Origin: Leptasterias polaris
Lineage: Eukaryota; Echinodermata; Asteroidea; Forcipulatida; Asteriidae
DNA length: 64,000 nucleotides
Assembly: GCA_037783415.1 (NCBI GenBank)
Contig: JAZGTN010000003.1
Span: 3,820,501-3,884,500 of the forward strand
Direction: 5' to 3'
The notes below the pieces were generated by a model. It did not search any database and was not told where the DNA came from. It was given only the letters and a program-made list of their open reading frames with translations. Within the stretch, counting starts at the first letter, position 1. Each line of letters starts with the position of its first letter. The position numbers were made by a program, and so were the translations under genes. Positions 1 to 11,523 of this stretch are shown here, one piece after another.

Positions 1-752
1 TATTTAATAAAGATTTATGAAAGGTAGAAGCTCCGGCCCAAATGTGACAGCAGTCCTCCAGTATGCCCAAATCCCATCATCCCAAATCAAAGGCAATACT
101 GTCAGATTGAGCTTGTTACTATAAACTTACATTCATTGAATCTGGAATGTGGATCTCAATGATAATTGAAAAATTTTCGAACATCAATGGCTGCCTGTTG
201 ATATCAACATTTTCAAAATAGTACTGCAAGATTGATACGCCTTTTGACAATGTTGGCTTTGTGAAGCCTGAAGGCTCAAAGCGGGGAATTCATATTTTAG
301 AGTTGTACTTCAGAGGAAAGAAAGAAGGCACTGTATACTTTGAAAATGGTTTATAACTGTGAATGACTTAAAAGAGATGTTAGTCTGCTCTATTTGATAA
401 TGGGGTCAACATTTCACAGAGGTATTTAGGAAGAGGGGGACTAGGGATGGGGGGGGGGGCAGTGTGTGGGTGACTGGTCACTGTTTAACAATCTTTGCGG
501 TTGGTTTGATAGCTGTGTTCTGGGAAAACAAATCCAACACTGGATGTCATACATGTAGAAGAAGTCTCTCACAAAATCACCAGCACAACCTTAATCCAGA
601 GATTGTTTGCACATCGTTGATAACACTCGGTGATCCTCAGACAACATTTGTTGTTAATCAGCAGAGTATGGGATTCAACGCGTACATGGACAAATAGATT
701 CACTAAGTTGTTGAATAAATATCACAATGTCAACAGTTCATTTCTGCTTCGT
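1..752 (-). other. UFD1: UFD1 3' UTR / downstream sequence
   Basis: This stretch follows the UFD1 stop codon on the minus strand and holds no recognisable coding exon. No clear AATAAA signal was seen on the minus strand here, so the transcript may end beyond the window edge. A homopolymeric G run lies near 445-460. The short plus-strand reading frame at 464-697 has no family resemblance. Confidence 0.4.
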
Positions 753-3700
753 CTACTTTTTCTTATTCTTTTTACGTAACTGTTGTCCTTCGCCCTCGAA
801 AGCCTGGAATGAGTCGACCACATCCTGTAATCAGGGAAACACATAAAAACAAGAGCAATACATTACCGGAAAAAAAGGTTACAGTATGCCTATAAATCAT
901 GAGCAGTATCTACAATTAAACCTGTGTGTTATAATAATGGTTTATTATTTGATATGATAATAACAAATTACATGTATTGTGCTTGTATCAGTATAATAAC
1001 CAGATTAAGCCCCATAGGCCCGAGACACCAGTTTTGTGCAGGCTCTAGGTACCAGTGTTCCGTAGGCCCTTGGAACCAGTGTACCACAGGCCCTAGGCAG
1101 CAGTGTTATGTAGGCCATAGGCACCAGTGTCATATAGGCCCTCGGCACCATAGTTCCACAGGCACCAGCCAACAGTGTCTGCAGGCCCTAAACACCAGTA
1201 CTTTATAGGCCCTCAGCACCAGTGTTCAGTAGGACCGAGGCACCACTGTTCTATAAGCACCAGGTATCAATGTTGTATAGGCTCTAGTGTTCCACAGGCC
1301 CTTGGCACCATTGTTCAGTAGGACCTAGGCACCACTGTTCTATAAGCCCCAGGTATCTGTTTTCTATAGGCTCTAGTGTTCCACAGGCCCTAGACACCAG
1401 TGTTCAGTAAGCACTAGGAACTAGTAATCAATAGATCCTAGGCACCAGCATTCACTAGTTCCTAGGCACCAATGTTCTGAAGGCCCTAGGCTCAAGGGCT
1501 AATTTCAATGAAACACCAGGAAAGTAGCATAGAGTAGGTGCCTTCAGCAGCAGTACTTTAATTGACAGGGAAACCACTACAAAGAGGGGTGGGGGAAGAT
1601 CCCTGCAAGTATAAGAAGAATGCCTAGTTACCTCTCCATTTGTGCCATTTGTTACTGATGGTCTTACTGTTCTGATGAATGTGACTGTGCCCTTTTTGTA
1701 GTCGTAGTTTGGAATGCCCCTGTTAGAAATCAAAGTTAACAAATATATAAAGAGGAAGGGAAATGAACAATTCAATGTCAGTTGGGAAAAAATTATAAGT
1801 CTCAAACCTCTCAAGTTAAATGATGGTGTAAATTGCCATTGCATTCGATACCCTTCAAGAGCAAAATTTGTCAAATCCAGAACATCTGATGACATCATTC
1901 TGAGAAAGAAGGGTCTGTACATTTTTTTCCGGGGATGTTTTGGTTCATGACTAACTTTCAATAATATTTAATCAAAATGTCCTTAAATTTGACCTTTTGA
2001 CAGACCAAAAATTCCTCCTTGGAATGTAAAGATCCATTAGTTATTGAAATCCATTGACGTCATGTTCCAAATTTCACTCTGAAAAAGTCAGTTATGAACC
2101 AAAACATCCCAATACAAAAATGTAGACAGCAATTTTTCTTAGAATGATGTCACCAGATGTTTTTGGATGTTGACAAATTTTGTACTGGAAGGGTATCGAA
2201 TGCAATGGCAATTTACACCATTTTACATGGAGTAAGAGACTTGTAATTTTTCTCCACTCACATGAGGACTCTATCTTTTGGAAAATGAGTACATCACAAA
2301 ATTACATCGCACAAGAAATATTTATTTATTTTATTTATTTATTTTATTTATTTGAAAAAAGAAACATTTGTGTACACATTGCATACAGCCCACACAATGA
2401 CCTGGGGCACGGAGCCTTTTTACGTGTAATTGTTTTCTGTGGCTTGCCTTACCTTTTTATTGTTGTAGCATTCAAAGGAACTGGTTTTGAGTCTACGTTT
2501 TTCTTTTTACCATCTAACCGATTTCCCTGGCCCTGGAAAGCCTGTCATGTTTGAAGAGTGAAATGAAATTCAGTTAAAGCAAGAAATCAAAATTGAACCC
2601 AAAACTTCTTTAACCTACTTCCCTGGGTGGGCTTTGACCAAACTCAGACCATAATTTTAAAGGAATGCAAGTGCAATCGCATCCAAATTCTCTACTCTAT
2701 GGTAGATCAACACTAAATGTTTGGACTCAAATATAATTGGTATGCACTGTGCTAAAATCATGAAAAACCTTGAGAATGATTTGGAGAATTTATGCTACAA
2801 ATCAATCTCATGAGTAGTGGTGCCATATCCCTCTGTTTTTCGTAATTCTTGGTCTGACTGTTTTTTCAGTCTTCTGTTTATTGTATTGTATTGTTTTTTC
2901 AAAAGCCTGCATGAAAAATAATTAAAAATACAAATAAATATCAGTAACATAACATGTCGGCAATGTTGGCTGAAATTGACGCATAACATTGTTTGTAAAA
3001 TGTCATTTTCAATAATTGTATTTCTACCTCAATGTGATACTCTTTCAGAGCCAAATTTGAAACCTGACATCAGAAGATGTTTTTTTGATGTTAACAAATG
3101 TTGCACTGCAAGGGTATCAAATACAATGGCTTTTTACACCGTTTTAGTGTAAAAGTAAGGTACTCTTAATATGTTGTCCACTTTCATAAAGACTCTATCT
3201 ATTGGAACATAGTACATCACAAAAACTGAATTTCACCTTAGCACCTTCTTTAATTCTTACCATGAATTGATCTGTATCTATAACTCCTGCACCATCAACC
3301 TGCATATCCTGACGAGACAATGTAAAACAATTACAGAAACATTCAATACACAATAAGTTGACCCTACAATCATTATGCATTGACTGAGTTGGATGCTATT
3401 AAGGCTGCTACAAAGATTTTCCAGAAAAAAAAAAAAAGCAGAGGCAAAAAAAAATAGAATAGATTGATTCTGATGAGGGTGTTATGCCTAGTTCGAAGCA
3501 AAGGCAGTATCAAATATGGCGGATACAGCAACGGCTGCAGCTGGAGTGTCGCGTCATCGAAGAAGTAAAGACCTTTCCATTGTTGATAAACAAAGTGCGC
3601 CGGTTGGCATGGACAGCCGAATGTTAGCAAAACATTCAATCGTGTTAAAAAGTGTTGTGACCAAATTCGAAATTTTCTGCAAAGATTAATGAAGTGAAAT

Positions 3701-6700
3701 ACCTTCCTTGATTGGTTGATTTGTTTCCAACAAATTCAACACTATTTTTGAATATTTGTGTAACACTGCTACAAACTGTGGCAATCTGTTTTTGATTTGC
3801 AGTTATGGCTTTTCATACTTTTCCAACCTAGGTTGGCAAAAACTCGGGCTGTGACGTTGCAATAGAAAGGTCTATAGAACTAACTTAGCAAAAACTTCAG
3901 CAGCAGTCATAGCCGTAGCCATAGCCGACTAATTTGAATACAGCCTAAGCTTGGGTTGCTTTGCAAAAGTAACTATTGCATCAGGACCGTAAACACAAAA
4001 CTGGGGTCCGACTGCGTTTCACTCTGGTGAACAATGCAAATATTCAGCAACATACACGCAGCAGAGCGATGTTATTAAGTGTCCCCCTCAAGGGCAAATT
4101 TGCCATGACCGAGACCCGAACCCATACTCTAAAAACTCCTGAATGCGAGTTTGGTGCACTACTAGCGCCATCCGCAACAACACTCCGTCAGCAGCCTGGT
4201 TAAATCTCACCTCTTGGTCTTGCTCTGCTGGTCTTTGTCTTTGTGGTTCAACATAACCAATAGGAGCTGCAAATTCCACCTAGATAATACATAAACCACA
4301 AGTATTAAACACAGGTCACATAAATGTAAATATAAAATAAAATGTAAGGGGCCATTCAGAATAATCATTGTGGAAGAATTTTGGTAATCATTTTTGTGAC
4401 ATACCAACCCACCCCAGATTTCGATTTTTCAAATATTGACAGACTATCTATCTAATATACACTATACACAGACGAATAAAGTAAAGCCTCAAATGAAGCA
4501 GGTATTTTAAATCAATGTTCTCCTAGTTCAGATGTTTTCAATGGCTCTTCCTGGCTTCCTGTATGCAACTTTGTGAGTCAGAATTTTTCTCCAAGGGTAG
4601 TCACAAGTATACTCAGAAGAACTCTACTTCTTCTAATAACTAGTTCTTATATAGCGCATTTTACAATAACGTATCAACGCGCTTTACATTAGTGCCCTGG
4701 TCATTGGGCCAATAACATTCCTTTTTTAATCTCTCTCAGCTCCTTGGGGAGTATACAGCCCGAGCTGCCGTGGCGCTCCGAAGCTTTTTCATACACAATA
4801 TCAACCTCTACCCTCACAGGTACACATGTATACCCCTGGGTGAAGAGAAGCAATTATAGTAAAGCATCTTGCTCAAGGACACAAGTGTCATGACTGGGAT
4901 TCGAACCCACACTCCAATGACTTAGCCACCAGAACTTGAATTCGATGCTCTAAACCGCTCGGCCATGACACCCTATTGAATTGTTACTACTCACACTCAT
5001 GTCACACTCAATGATAGAGACTGCATCACTTGGTTTTGTCTCCAACACCTGTAACTCATAGCTCTGTCAAAAACAAGAAATAAAAATATTCTTTCATTAG
5101 TAAATCAGATTAACAAATGTGGGAAAAAACAAATAATCATAAGATTGCTAGGACAGTATTTTGATTAACTTTCAAAAAGATAAGTACAATGTATTGTAAA
5201 GGTGATATTTCTAAATAGTGAGTTGTCAGACAAAACCTAATAGCTAATTAACTAAAACCAGATGTTATCTGTCACGACAAACAAATGGACTACTATAAGG
5301 GTGGACCTTTGGAAGAACAGGGAGTTACATAAACCTGTCCTACCTTGTTATTGTAATTGATTGCGATCATATCCCCCTTTGTTAGGCAGGCAAAGCCACG
5401 TAAGATGTTCTCTAGACTGACAGGGTACATTAAGGAAACTTAAGTAGAATTTTAAAACTTTGCTTCATGGACACCACAGAAAAAATATTTGAAAAATGGT
5501 TCAAAGGGGGTTTTGCATATTCCTGTGTTGCGCATGATGGTTAGAGTTGGGACGTCTAACCGGTGAACTGTTTTACCAGAAGAAAAATAATAATAATTGA
5601 AATCTGACACCCGCATCTGTGGTTTGTGGTTTTTTGACTGTAAAGATTGGGTAAAGTGTTATATTTTTAATCCTAGAAAGCGTGTTTGCATCTAATCCTT
5701 TTACATGTGGGTTGATGGGAATTGGTAGAAACGGTTTAACAGTTAACCAGAAGTCACAAGTGCTGTTTAACCGTTTAGGTAAATAAACGTAGATGCACAA
5801 CCTTATCATTGATGGCAACAGCTATGGCTACGTCTGTTGCTAAGGGTGTTGCTAAGGACATACTATACTTGAACAGATGATGACAGGGAAATCTAGCCGT
5901 AGCCAAAGTTGTAGCCACTAATTTGGACATGACCTTGTTTAATTTAATAAATTCCTTCCTTCATTGTATGATGAAAAGGATACACTGCTTTGGGATTTGT
6001 GATATCTAAGAAGTCAACTGATTGCGGCTCAAACTTGGAGTAGGTAGCAACGGACAGACTACAGCTCTCCACATTCAGTAGGTCACCCTCATCTAAGAAT
6101 AAATTTCTCATCATCTGTGGAATTAAAATCAAGTTGAAACAATGAGTTAGAAATAAAATCCCGAGAGAGGGGAAAAAGTAATGGAAGTATCTCTAAAGTG
6201 CTAAACAACAGTAATTCTCTGCCTGATGAACTGAGTGGGGTGATGGTTTAAATGATGGTGATGAATGATGCAAAATTTACATAGCCTGCAAAGTGACGAG
6301 AATGCAGCACTCACACAAATGCCCAATGATTCCATCTACACACATCCAAGTTGTGAGTCCTTGATACATCGAGGTAAAGGAAAACTCATAAAAGACAGAA
6401 AAAAGATCTTTGGTATTTCTTTTATGTTAAATCTTCACAGGGAGGTGGTCACTGAACATCGTTAGGTGGGTTGCCTCACATTTGAATGCACATGGAAAAC
6501 ACAATCCTGCACAAAAAAAACCTGACCCACCTCTAAGGTAGGTTTGGCTTCAACACAGATACAGCACTCTACACATGTCATTGCCGAATTGAAACGTTGT
6601 GAAGTGAAAAGGTCAGTCAAACTTACACAGGTTGAACAAATGTCAAACAGAGAGATTTTTCGTAGTGTGAAAAGGCCAAAATAACAATGACTGTTGGAAA

Positions 6701-8499
6701 TAGGCCCTATAACATTTAGGATTGATTAATTGATCAATCAACAAACATTGTCCCAATTGTTGACAGGTGGAATTCAGTTCTTATATTTTTACTTAAGGAA
6801 TAATATTTGAGTGATCAGAGATTTCAGTCTCACCCAGTATGGTAAATAGACCTTTCCTTCATCGGCCACGAACTCCAGTACACCGCAGTGAGTTGCTCTG
6901 TCCATTTTCTTGTTTGTCAGTTTAAACAACATGGGGTAGTCAATATTCTGTCGGGCTGCAGAGAGGCACAAAAGTAGAGCATTTAGTTTATTTTACTCAA
7001 AAAATGAAACAAACAAAAAAGTTCAAGTTCTTTCTGCTGTTTTTATGATGTTGCTCAATATGCTATAAATGAACAATTACTGGAAATTTATTTTGTGTCT
7101 GTAGAATATCAGCTTGAAATTTCTTTGATGTAGGAACGAAGAAGTTTCTCTTAAAAGTAAAATTCTCTGTCAGAATCAGCCAAGGCCAGGACGAGGGCCC
7201 AATTCCATGACACTGTTTACCATGGAATTCTGCATTGTATACAACCAATAGAATTAAATGCTGTACAGATCATCATAAGCACAAAGGTCTGCAGTAGGCT
7301 GCTCCATCAAATTGGGCTTAGCCTCAGTCTCTGGCTTGGCCTCCGGCTTCAATTTCTGAGCAGTGTACATTTTTGCAGACTGATTCCAGCATCACTAAGA
7401 GCCCGGAGCTTGAGACAGAGCCTAAGCCAAGGTTTGAAAAAGGCCCTTATTGGCTTTGTGTAACACTAGGCCCAGCTCTTGTAGAAGTATAAATAGGCAT
7501 GACCAGCGCTGTTCCAATAAAGAAAGCAAAATCATGTTTACTCCTTTTTTAATATTTATATGCTGATGTTAAAGTTTATCTTTAGTACTTTGATAAAACA
7601 AACACTACTTACTTAAAACATCTAGAGCAGAAGGTGGCATAATAACTGAGAAGAAAACAAAAATTTATAATGTTACAATCATTATTGAACAAAAATCCTC
7701 TAACAAAAGAATTGCTTTAAATTTCAGAAGGCACTCAGTGAAAAAAAAATCAAATATGAAAGTTCTCAAGAAAACCTTGAAAATAGACTCATGTTTTTGT
7801 GTGTTCGCTTGTTTGTTCCAGATGATCTTCCCAACAAGGGAACTCGGCAAAGCTCCCACAAGGCGATATAAACACCGAGCTGGCATTACCCAATCTCTCT
7901 CTACATACATACATTGGTTTAAAATCAATGATTATGATTTGCACAAATCAATAAATTGTGATTCAGTTATTAGACAACATATGTGTGAGAAAATAGAATT
8001 AGCTGTTGCAAACTGCTTACCAACCAAAAGGACCTGTGGTATAAATGTAAAAAATAAGTTAGTGGCCTGACGTTTCGACCCTAGCAGAGTCTTTCTCGAA
8101 GGCTGAACATATGTGTATCACAGGTTAGCTAGGCCGGATTCGAACCCACAACCTTGTGATAGCAAGTCCTGCAGTCTCTATCTATCTACTTGATCACAGT
8201 GACGATGTTTATGCGGAAATGTTAAGAATATTCTTAGTGTGAAAAATGAGAAATCAAGTGCTGAAGGACAACTTTATCAATATCAGGCATGGCATTATTT
8301 CACAAGTTACCTGTAAAAGTTGCCTATTAACAGCAACTATAGCTATTTGTGAGCTTGCAATTCAACATAAGACACAAAATAAGTTTGTCATCTTACTTTT
8401 CCCTCCTCGTTCCACATCTTGCCTGTATGTTCCAGTCAGCATGGACACAGAGTAACATCGGTACTGCTTGTTAAAGTTCTGTGGAAATGCTCCAAACAT
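753..8499 (-). CDS. UFD1: UFD1, ubiquitin recognition factor in ER-associated degradation (complete, 11 coding exons)
   Basis: UFD1 pairs with NPL4 as the substrate-recruiting cofactor of the p97/VCP AAA ATPase, which extracts ubiquitylated proteins from membranes, chromatin and complexes. Coding exons, 5' to 3' on the minus strand: 8499-8397, 7645-7613, 6955-6834, 6114-5984, 5416-5344, 5063-4995, 4279-4211, 3308-3261, 2541-2453, 1719-1632, 824-753. They join in frame to 298 residues (human about 307). The N-terminal double-psi barrel domain is clear ([10 protein letters not shown] near residue 12, [29 protein letters not shown]). Two p97-binding SHP boxes are present: FQGQGNRL at 218-225 and FEGEGQQL at 284-291, followed by a lysine-rich end. 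The ATG at 8499 sits directly after a splice acceptor; it matches the second methionine of vertebrate UFD1, so a few residues could be missing if an upstream coding exon exists. The intron 5417-5983 is U12-type. Divergent from CDC45. Confidence 0.96.
1010..1495. repeat. degenerate ~30-bp minisatellite in the last UFD1 intron
   Basis: About 16 to 20 imperfect copies of a unit built around GGCACCAGTGTTC and ATAGGCCCTA follow one another. Copies differ by substitutions and small indels. The array fills most of the intron between the UFD1 exons at 1632-1719 and 753-824. Confidence 0.85.
1790..2290. mobile_element. inverted-repeat (MITE-like) element, UFD1 intron
   Basis: The segment around 1815-1945 is repeated in reverse complement at about 2095-2225 (shared words GGGTATCGAATGCAATGG and AAAACATCCC), giving a long hairpin of roughly 400-500 bp. 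Diverged relatives lie at 3060-3215 and 45590-46010, so this is a dispersed family. No coding capacity is seen. A TTTA-rich simple repeat follows at 2320-2355. Confidence 0.65.
3060..3215. repeat. partial copy of the 1790-2290 repeat family
   Basis: The words AAGGGTATCAAATACAATGG and TTTACACCGTTTTAGTG, followed by TACATCACAAAA, parallel the right arm of the element at 1790-2290. The other arm is absent or too diverged to see. Confidence 0.5.
3516..3689 (+). other. unrecognised 57-codon open reading frame in UFD1 intron
   Basis: An ATG in fair context (AAATATGGCGG) opens a 57-codon frame starting [20 protein letters not shown]. It is more GC-rich than its surroundings and antisense to UFD1. 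No family is recognised. It could be a relic first exon of a retrocopy or chance. Poly-A tracts lie just upstream at 3423-3460. Confidence 0.2.
4625..4976 (-). mobile_element. tRNA-derived SINE (tRNA-Leu/Ser-type head)
   Basis: The minus strand begins with an 87-nt tRNA-like head (4971 down to 4885): GTGTCAT and ATGACAC pair perfectly as an acceptor stem, with a box A (GGCCGAGCGGTTTAGAGC) and box B (GGGTTCGAATCCC). A body follows, ending in a tail containing GCGCTATATAAGAACTAG. The same family occurs at 23331-23600, and its tail alone flanks 38491-39196. Head plus long body plus repeat copies argue for a SINE, not a tRNA gene. Confidence 0.85.
5417..5983 (-). other. UFD1: U12-type intron of UFD1
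   Basis: On the minus strand the donor reads GTATCCTTTT, matching the U12 consensus GTATCCTT. A branch-site element TTCCTTAAT lies at 5437-5429, about 12 nt before the CAG acceptor at 5417. Both differ from the U2-type signals of the neighbouring UFD1 introns. The junction splits a valine codon (GT|T). Confidence 0.88.
5815..5934. mobile_element. MITE-like hairpin of the CTATGGCTA family
   Basis: CAGCTATGGCTACGTC at the left and TAGCCGTAGCC...CTAATTTGGACATGACC at the right are inverted relatives. Other members: about 3890-3950 (half), 23169-23295 and 41527-41655. Outer ends resemble GGCTGTGTCCGAAT. Confidence 0.6.
7312..7432. mobile_element. short hairpin repeat in UFD1 intron
   Basis: TTGGGCTTAGCCTCAGTCTC on the left is mirrored by GAGACAGAGCCTAAGCCAA on the right, giving an imperfect inverted repeat with a short loop. 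No coding capacity. Confidence 0.5.
8045..8205 (-). mobile_element. tRNA-like SINE fragment
   Basis: The minus strand carries a box-B-like word GTGGGTTCGAATCC after ACTTGCTATCACAAGG. The adjoining TGGCCTGACGTTTCGACC and CTAGCAGAGTCTTTCTC recur near 23980-24020, marking a dispersed repeat. Confidence 0.5.
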
Positions 8500-9064
8500 C
8501 TGAAACCCAAACTGAAATTTGTAAGGAGAGAATACAAGGTACAGTTTGTATTTTCATCTTTGTCCATCAAACGACACCTGAATGATGTTGTCAAATGGAT
8601 CGTCAAATGGATCTAGGTCAAAGGTTGAGTTAGTTACAATAATCATAATCTTTGATAATCTCGATTGTCGTAGACTTTAGGGTTACAAAGAACCATGATT
8701 CCATGTGCTAAATTGTTTGACCTTTTCTCAACAACATTTTAAATGTGCCAATTTAAGGAACCCAGATGTTTGAGGAAAAAAAGGCAAACAATTTTTGCAA
8801 CATTTAACACGATGGTTTGTTATAATGGTTGTAGCTCATACGGTCTAAGGACTATAAGAAGAGCTACCATTTGAAAACCTGTAATATCAATAAGCAACAT
8901 TTTGTCACATTGATGCAAATCCCCGTGTTCTGTCTTGACTTTGAAATGTAATAACTTTGTACATCGTATTTTGCATGCTAGTACATAGAGAGGCTAATCA
9001 TACACATGTACAATGTAAGTACAGTAGACTGCGTGACTTTTAAAATTGTGTGCGCATCTACTTT

Positions 9065-9290
9065 GCCCGCACAGGCCTGGTGCTTCACGGAGGTAAGGGA
9101 GGCAATTGCCTCCATCCCTGGTCATTGCCTTGATTGATGCCCCTTGAAACGTTCCAATATACAATTACAATTACATACAGTAACACAAATACAATTTCTC
9201 ATAGACTAGAGGTGCCCTTCATAAATGGAGAAAACAACTTGGTGCCCTTGCCCTTTTAAGAATGAAGCATGAGGCTTGCGCTCAACAACA
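9065..9290. repeat. dispersed repeat of the AGGCCTGG / TTGGTGCCC family
   Basis: Words such as CAGGCCTGG, GAGGCAATTGCCTCC and CTTGGTGCCCTTG recur, in either orientation, near 17300-17420, 41330-41475, 45355-45560 and 61390-61490. No coding capacity. Lies in the first UFD1 intron. Confidence 0.55.
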
Positions 9291-9511
9291 ATAATTATAA
9301 CAATAGTTAAATAGTATTTATAATAATTATTATAGACTGGAGCTGGAGTGGTAGTGGTACTGGAGCCTGCTGGAGGACGTCATTGTTTGTATGGTCCCCC
9401 CCCCCCTCCCCAAAAAGGGGCCAGGCCCCCAAAAAGGGCTAAAATTCCGCAGCACGCCACCACTCTAGCTCCCTCAATATCTGGCCGATTACTCTAAATT
9501 TTAGTCTTACC

Positions 9512-9650
9512 TGTCAAGATGGGTTAACTGAATATATACAGCAAAAAACAGGAAAATTGAACAATTCTAAAGGCCTTAAAAAGGCGTCAGAAAATCGCAA
9601 AAGCTTCGTCGAAAATAAACACCATTTTGTTTTCGTTTTCCTGCTGTGTG
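9512..9650 (-). other. UFD1: probable UFD1 first (non-coding) exon
   Basis: On the minus strand a strong donor (GACAG|GTAAGA) ends an exon at 9512 (boundary 9511/9512 within one base), upstream of the coding exon that opens with the ATG at 8499. The segment carries an ATG in good context near 9624 followed after 12 codons by a stop, so it would be a short upstream reading frame rather than UFD1 coding sequence. The 5' limit is a guess. Confidence 0.45.
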
Positions 9651-10140
9651 TGTGTCCGGGTAAATGTGCAATACTCCAATGAGTCGGTCATCGTTCATGC
9701 GCATTGGAAAATTCACCAGGACTTGTTGATTTATGGAATGGGTAAGCCAGCTATAGTGGCCTCTGATGTGATGAACATACCCCCATTGAAGGATGATTCA
9801 AAAAAGGGAAAAATAGCCCAAATTCCACATAATCATAACTATTGCCGCTACAAACATACCCCCATTGAAGGATGATTCAAAAAAGGGAAATAATAGCCCG
9901 ATATTGCCCTTATGAACATGAACTTACCCATGACTTGTACTAATGAAATAATCCAAAAGAACCTTTCACGTGACTAATATGTAAAGCAGGTTTTAGTTCA
10001 TAAACTCCTGAATATTCAGTTTATGCAAACTATTCGACAATAACTGCTGATTTTAATATTCATAGCAAATTAAATATTCATTATGACCTTTTACTAAACA
10101 GGTAATAGGAGAAATTTGTAGAACTATCAAACCAATTTTG

Positions 10141-10215
10141 GTATCAATCCCTCATAGCCTAGCGGTAAATAGGCTATGCTCTTGTGCATATAATTTGTTC
10201 TCTCTTGATACAGGT
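10141..10215 (+). mobile_element. tRNA-like SINE head
   Basis: A box-A-like TAGCCTAGCGGTAAATAGGC is followed about 50 nt later by a box-B-like GGTTCAATTCC. The spacer and stems do not form a sound tRNA, so this is most likely a SINE relic. Confidence 0.45.
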
Positions 10216-10304
10216 TCAATTCCCGGTAAGTACATTGCATTATTTAATTGCTTGCAAATTGCTTGCAAATGTTCAATTCCTTCCACAGAGAGTGAGTGAA
10301 TGAT

Positions 10305-10378
10305 GGGGAGAGGTAGTGGGGAGAGGTAGTGGGGGAGGGGAGAGGTAGTGGGGGAGGGGAGAGGTAGTGGGGGAGACT
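10305..10378. repeat. GGGGAGAGGTAGTG minisatellite
   Basis: Four to five near-identical purine-rich units (GGGGAGAGGTAGTG, some with an extra GGGAG) stand in tandem. Confidence 0.85.
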
Positions 10379-11394
10379 GGGGAAAGAAGCGTGTTTTTTA
10401 TTTTTCAAATTTTAGGATTTTACTAAAAATATTTTTTTTTTTAATCGGTCCCCTATGAAAACTATTTATTTTACATTTTGGGGTACTAACCCTATCGATA
10501 GAATACATCCTCAGGTGTATATTGGTAAAAAAAAAAAAAAAAAAAACGTCCAGAAGGTGGTGGCGTGCTCCGGAAACTTTTCCCCAAAAAGAAATATATA
10601 AAATGAAGCTACCGCAGTACCGTTGACATTCAACATTGTTGTTATGTTATTGTTAGTTGCTGATTAAGCTTGTGTACAATTACCTATTTAGATTAGGTCA
10701 GTGTGGTAATCAGCGGTAAACGAATACATCTTGGTTTATCTTGTTATTTAGCTCTCACAGTAAACACACAGTAAAATAATTGAAGCGATGATCATGATTG
10801 ATAAACAACGATGTAGTTCTAGTTTGCTACAATAACAATGTAGGCCTACTTCATCCATTGATTTCCTGAATCAACAATCTGCATGAGTAAGCTTTCATTT
10901 TTTCATTCAAAATCATATACAGGCATTATTTTGTTTGATTCAAATACAGTATTCATCCTTTGTACATACCATCATGACTTATTCAAAAGGCTTCTTCCCT
11001 AAGAGTTTTAATAAATGGAAATTTCTCCTCAACAATCGGCAGAAGAGTGAAAACACAAAACAGATGACTTGCCAGAGTTGTTTAACCTTTTACCTTTGAC
11101 CTTATTTGTCAACATTTCTAGGCATTATGATTTAACACTTTTGAACTTAATAATAAGATAAGTAAAAGTTTCATTAAAATTAACCATGCAAGTAATAATT
11201 TCCTTCTTTAAAATATTAACACTAACTCTTAAAATTTATTTTCTGTTTACTTTTATACTTGTGCAAAACGTTTATTGCAAAAGTAATGTTATTGACCTTT
11301 CGTACTCCGTAAATTTTGTATTTTAGATGACCGAGTCCGAAACTCGATCATTTAGTATCTCCTACTACTTATCATATATTCCGCCTACCAGGCT

Positions 11395-11523
11395 ACATCA
11401 TTCCGCGGGAAAGTTAAAGGCAAACGTACATTGAATAAGTGAAGAAAGGACCGATGTTTTGCCGTTGTTTACTAATCGTCGCAACGATCAGAAGTGATAT
11501 AACTACCGCAAAACGAGATCACC
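11395..11523 (+). promoter_or_regulatory. CDC45: CDC45 proximal promoter with an E2F-type site
   Basis: CCGCGGGAAA at 11404-11413 contains GCGGGAAA, the reverse complement of TTTCCCGC, an E2F consensus, about 110 bp upstream of the CDC45 ATG. E2F control is well known for replication-initiation genes. The ATG has a good context (ATCACCATG). The transcription start is not determined. Confidence 0.5.

Larger units (their letters stand above)
9651..11394. other. UFD1-CDC45 intergenic region
   Basis: No coding exon was found. The region holds a tandem duplication of about 81 bp (CCCCCATTGAAGGATGATTC at about 9780 and 9861), a tRNA-like SINE head at 10141-10215, a GGGGAGAGGTAGTG minisatellite at 10305-10378 and a poly-A run near 10530. 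It separates the two divergent start regions. Confidence 0.6.

Noticed and set aside
1455..1961. A 168-codon minus-strand frame taken as one exon.
   Set aside because: Only 1632-1719 matches UFD1 ([20 protein letters not shown]); the rest is intron and minisatellite.
4885..4971. A possible tRNA-Leu/Ser gene on the minus strand.
   Set aside because: The tRNA-like part is the head of a longer repeated element that also occurs at 23331-23600; a SINE explains it better.
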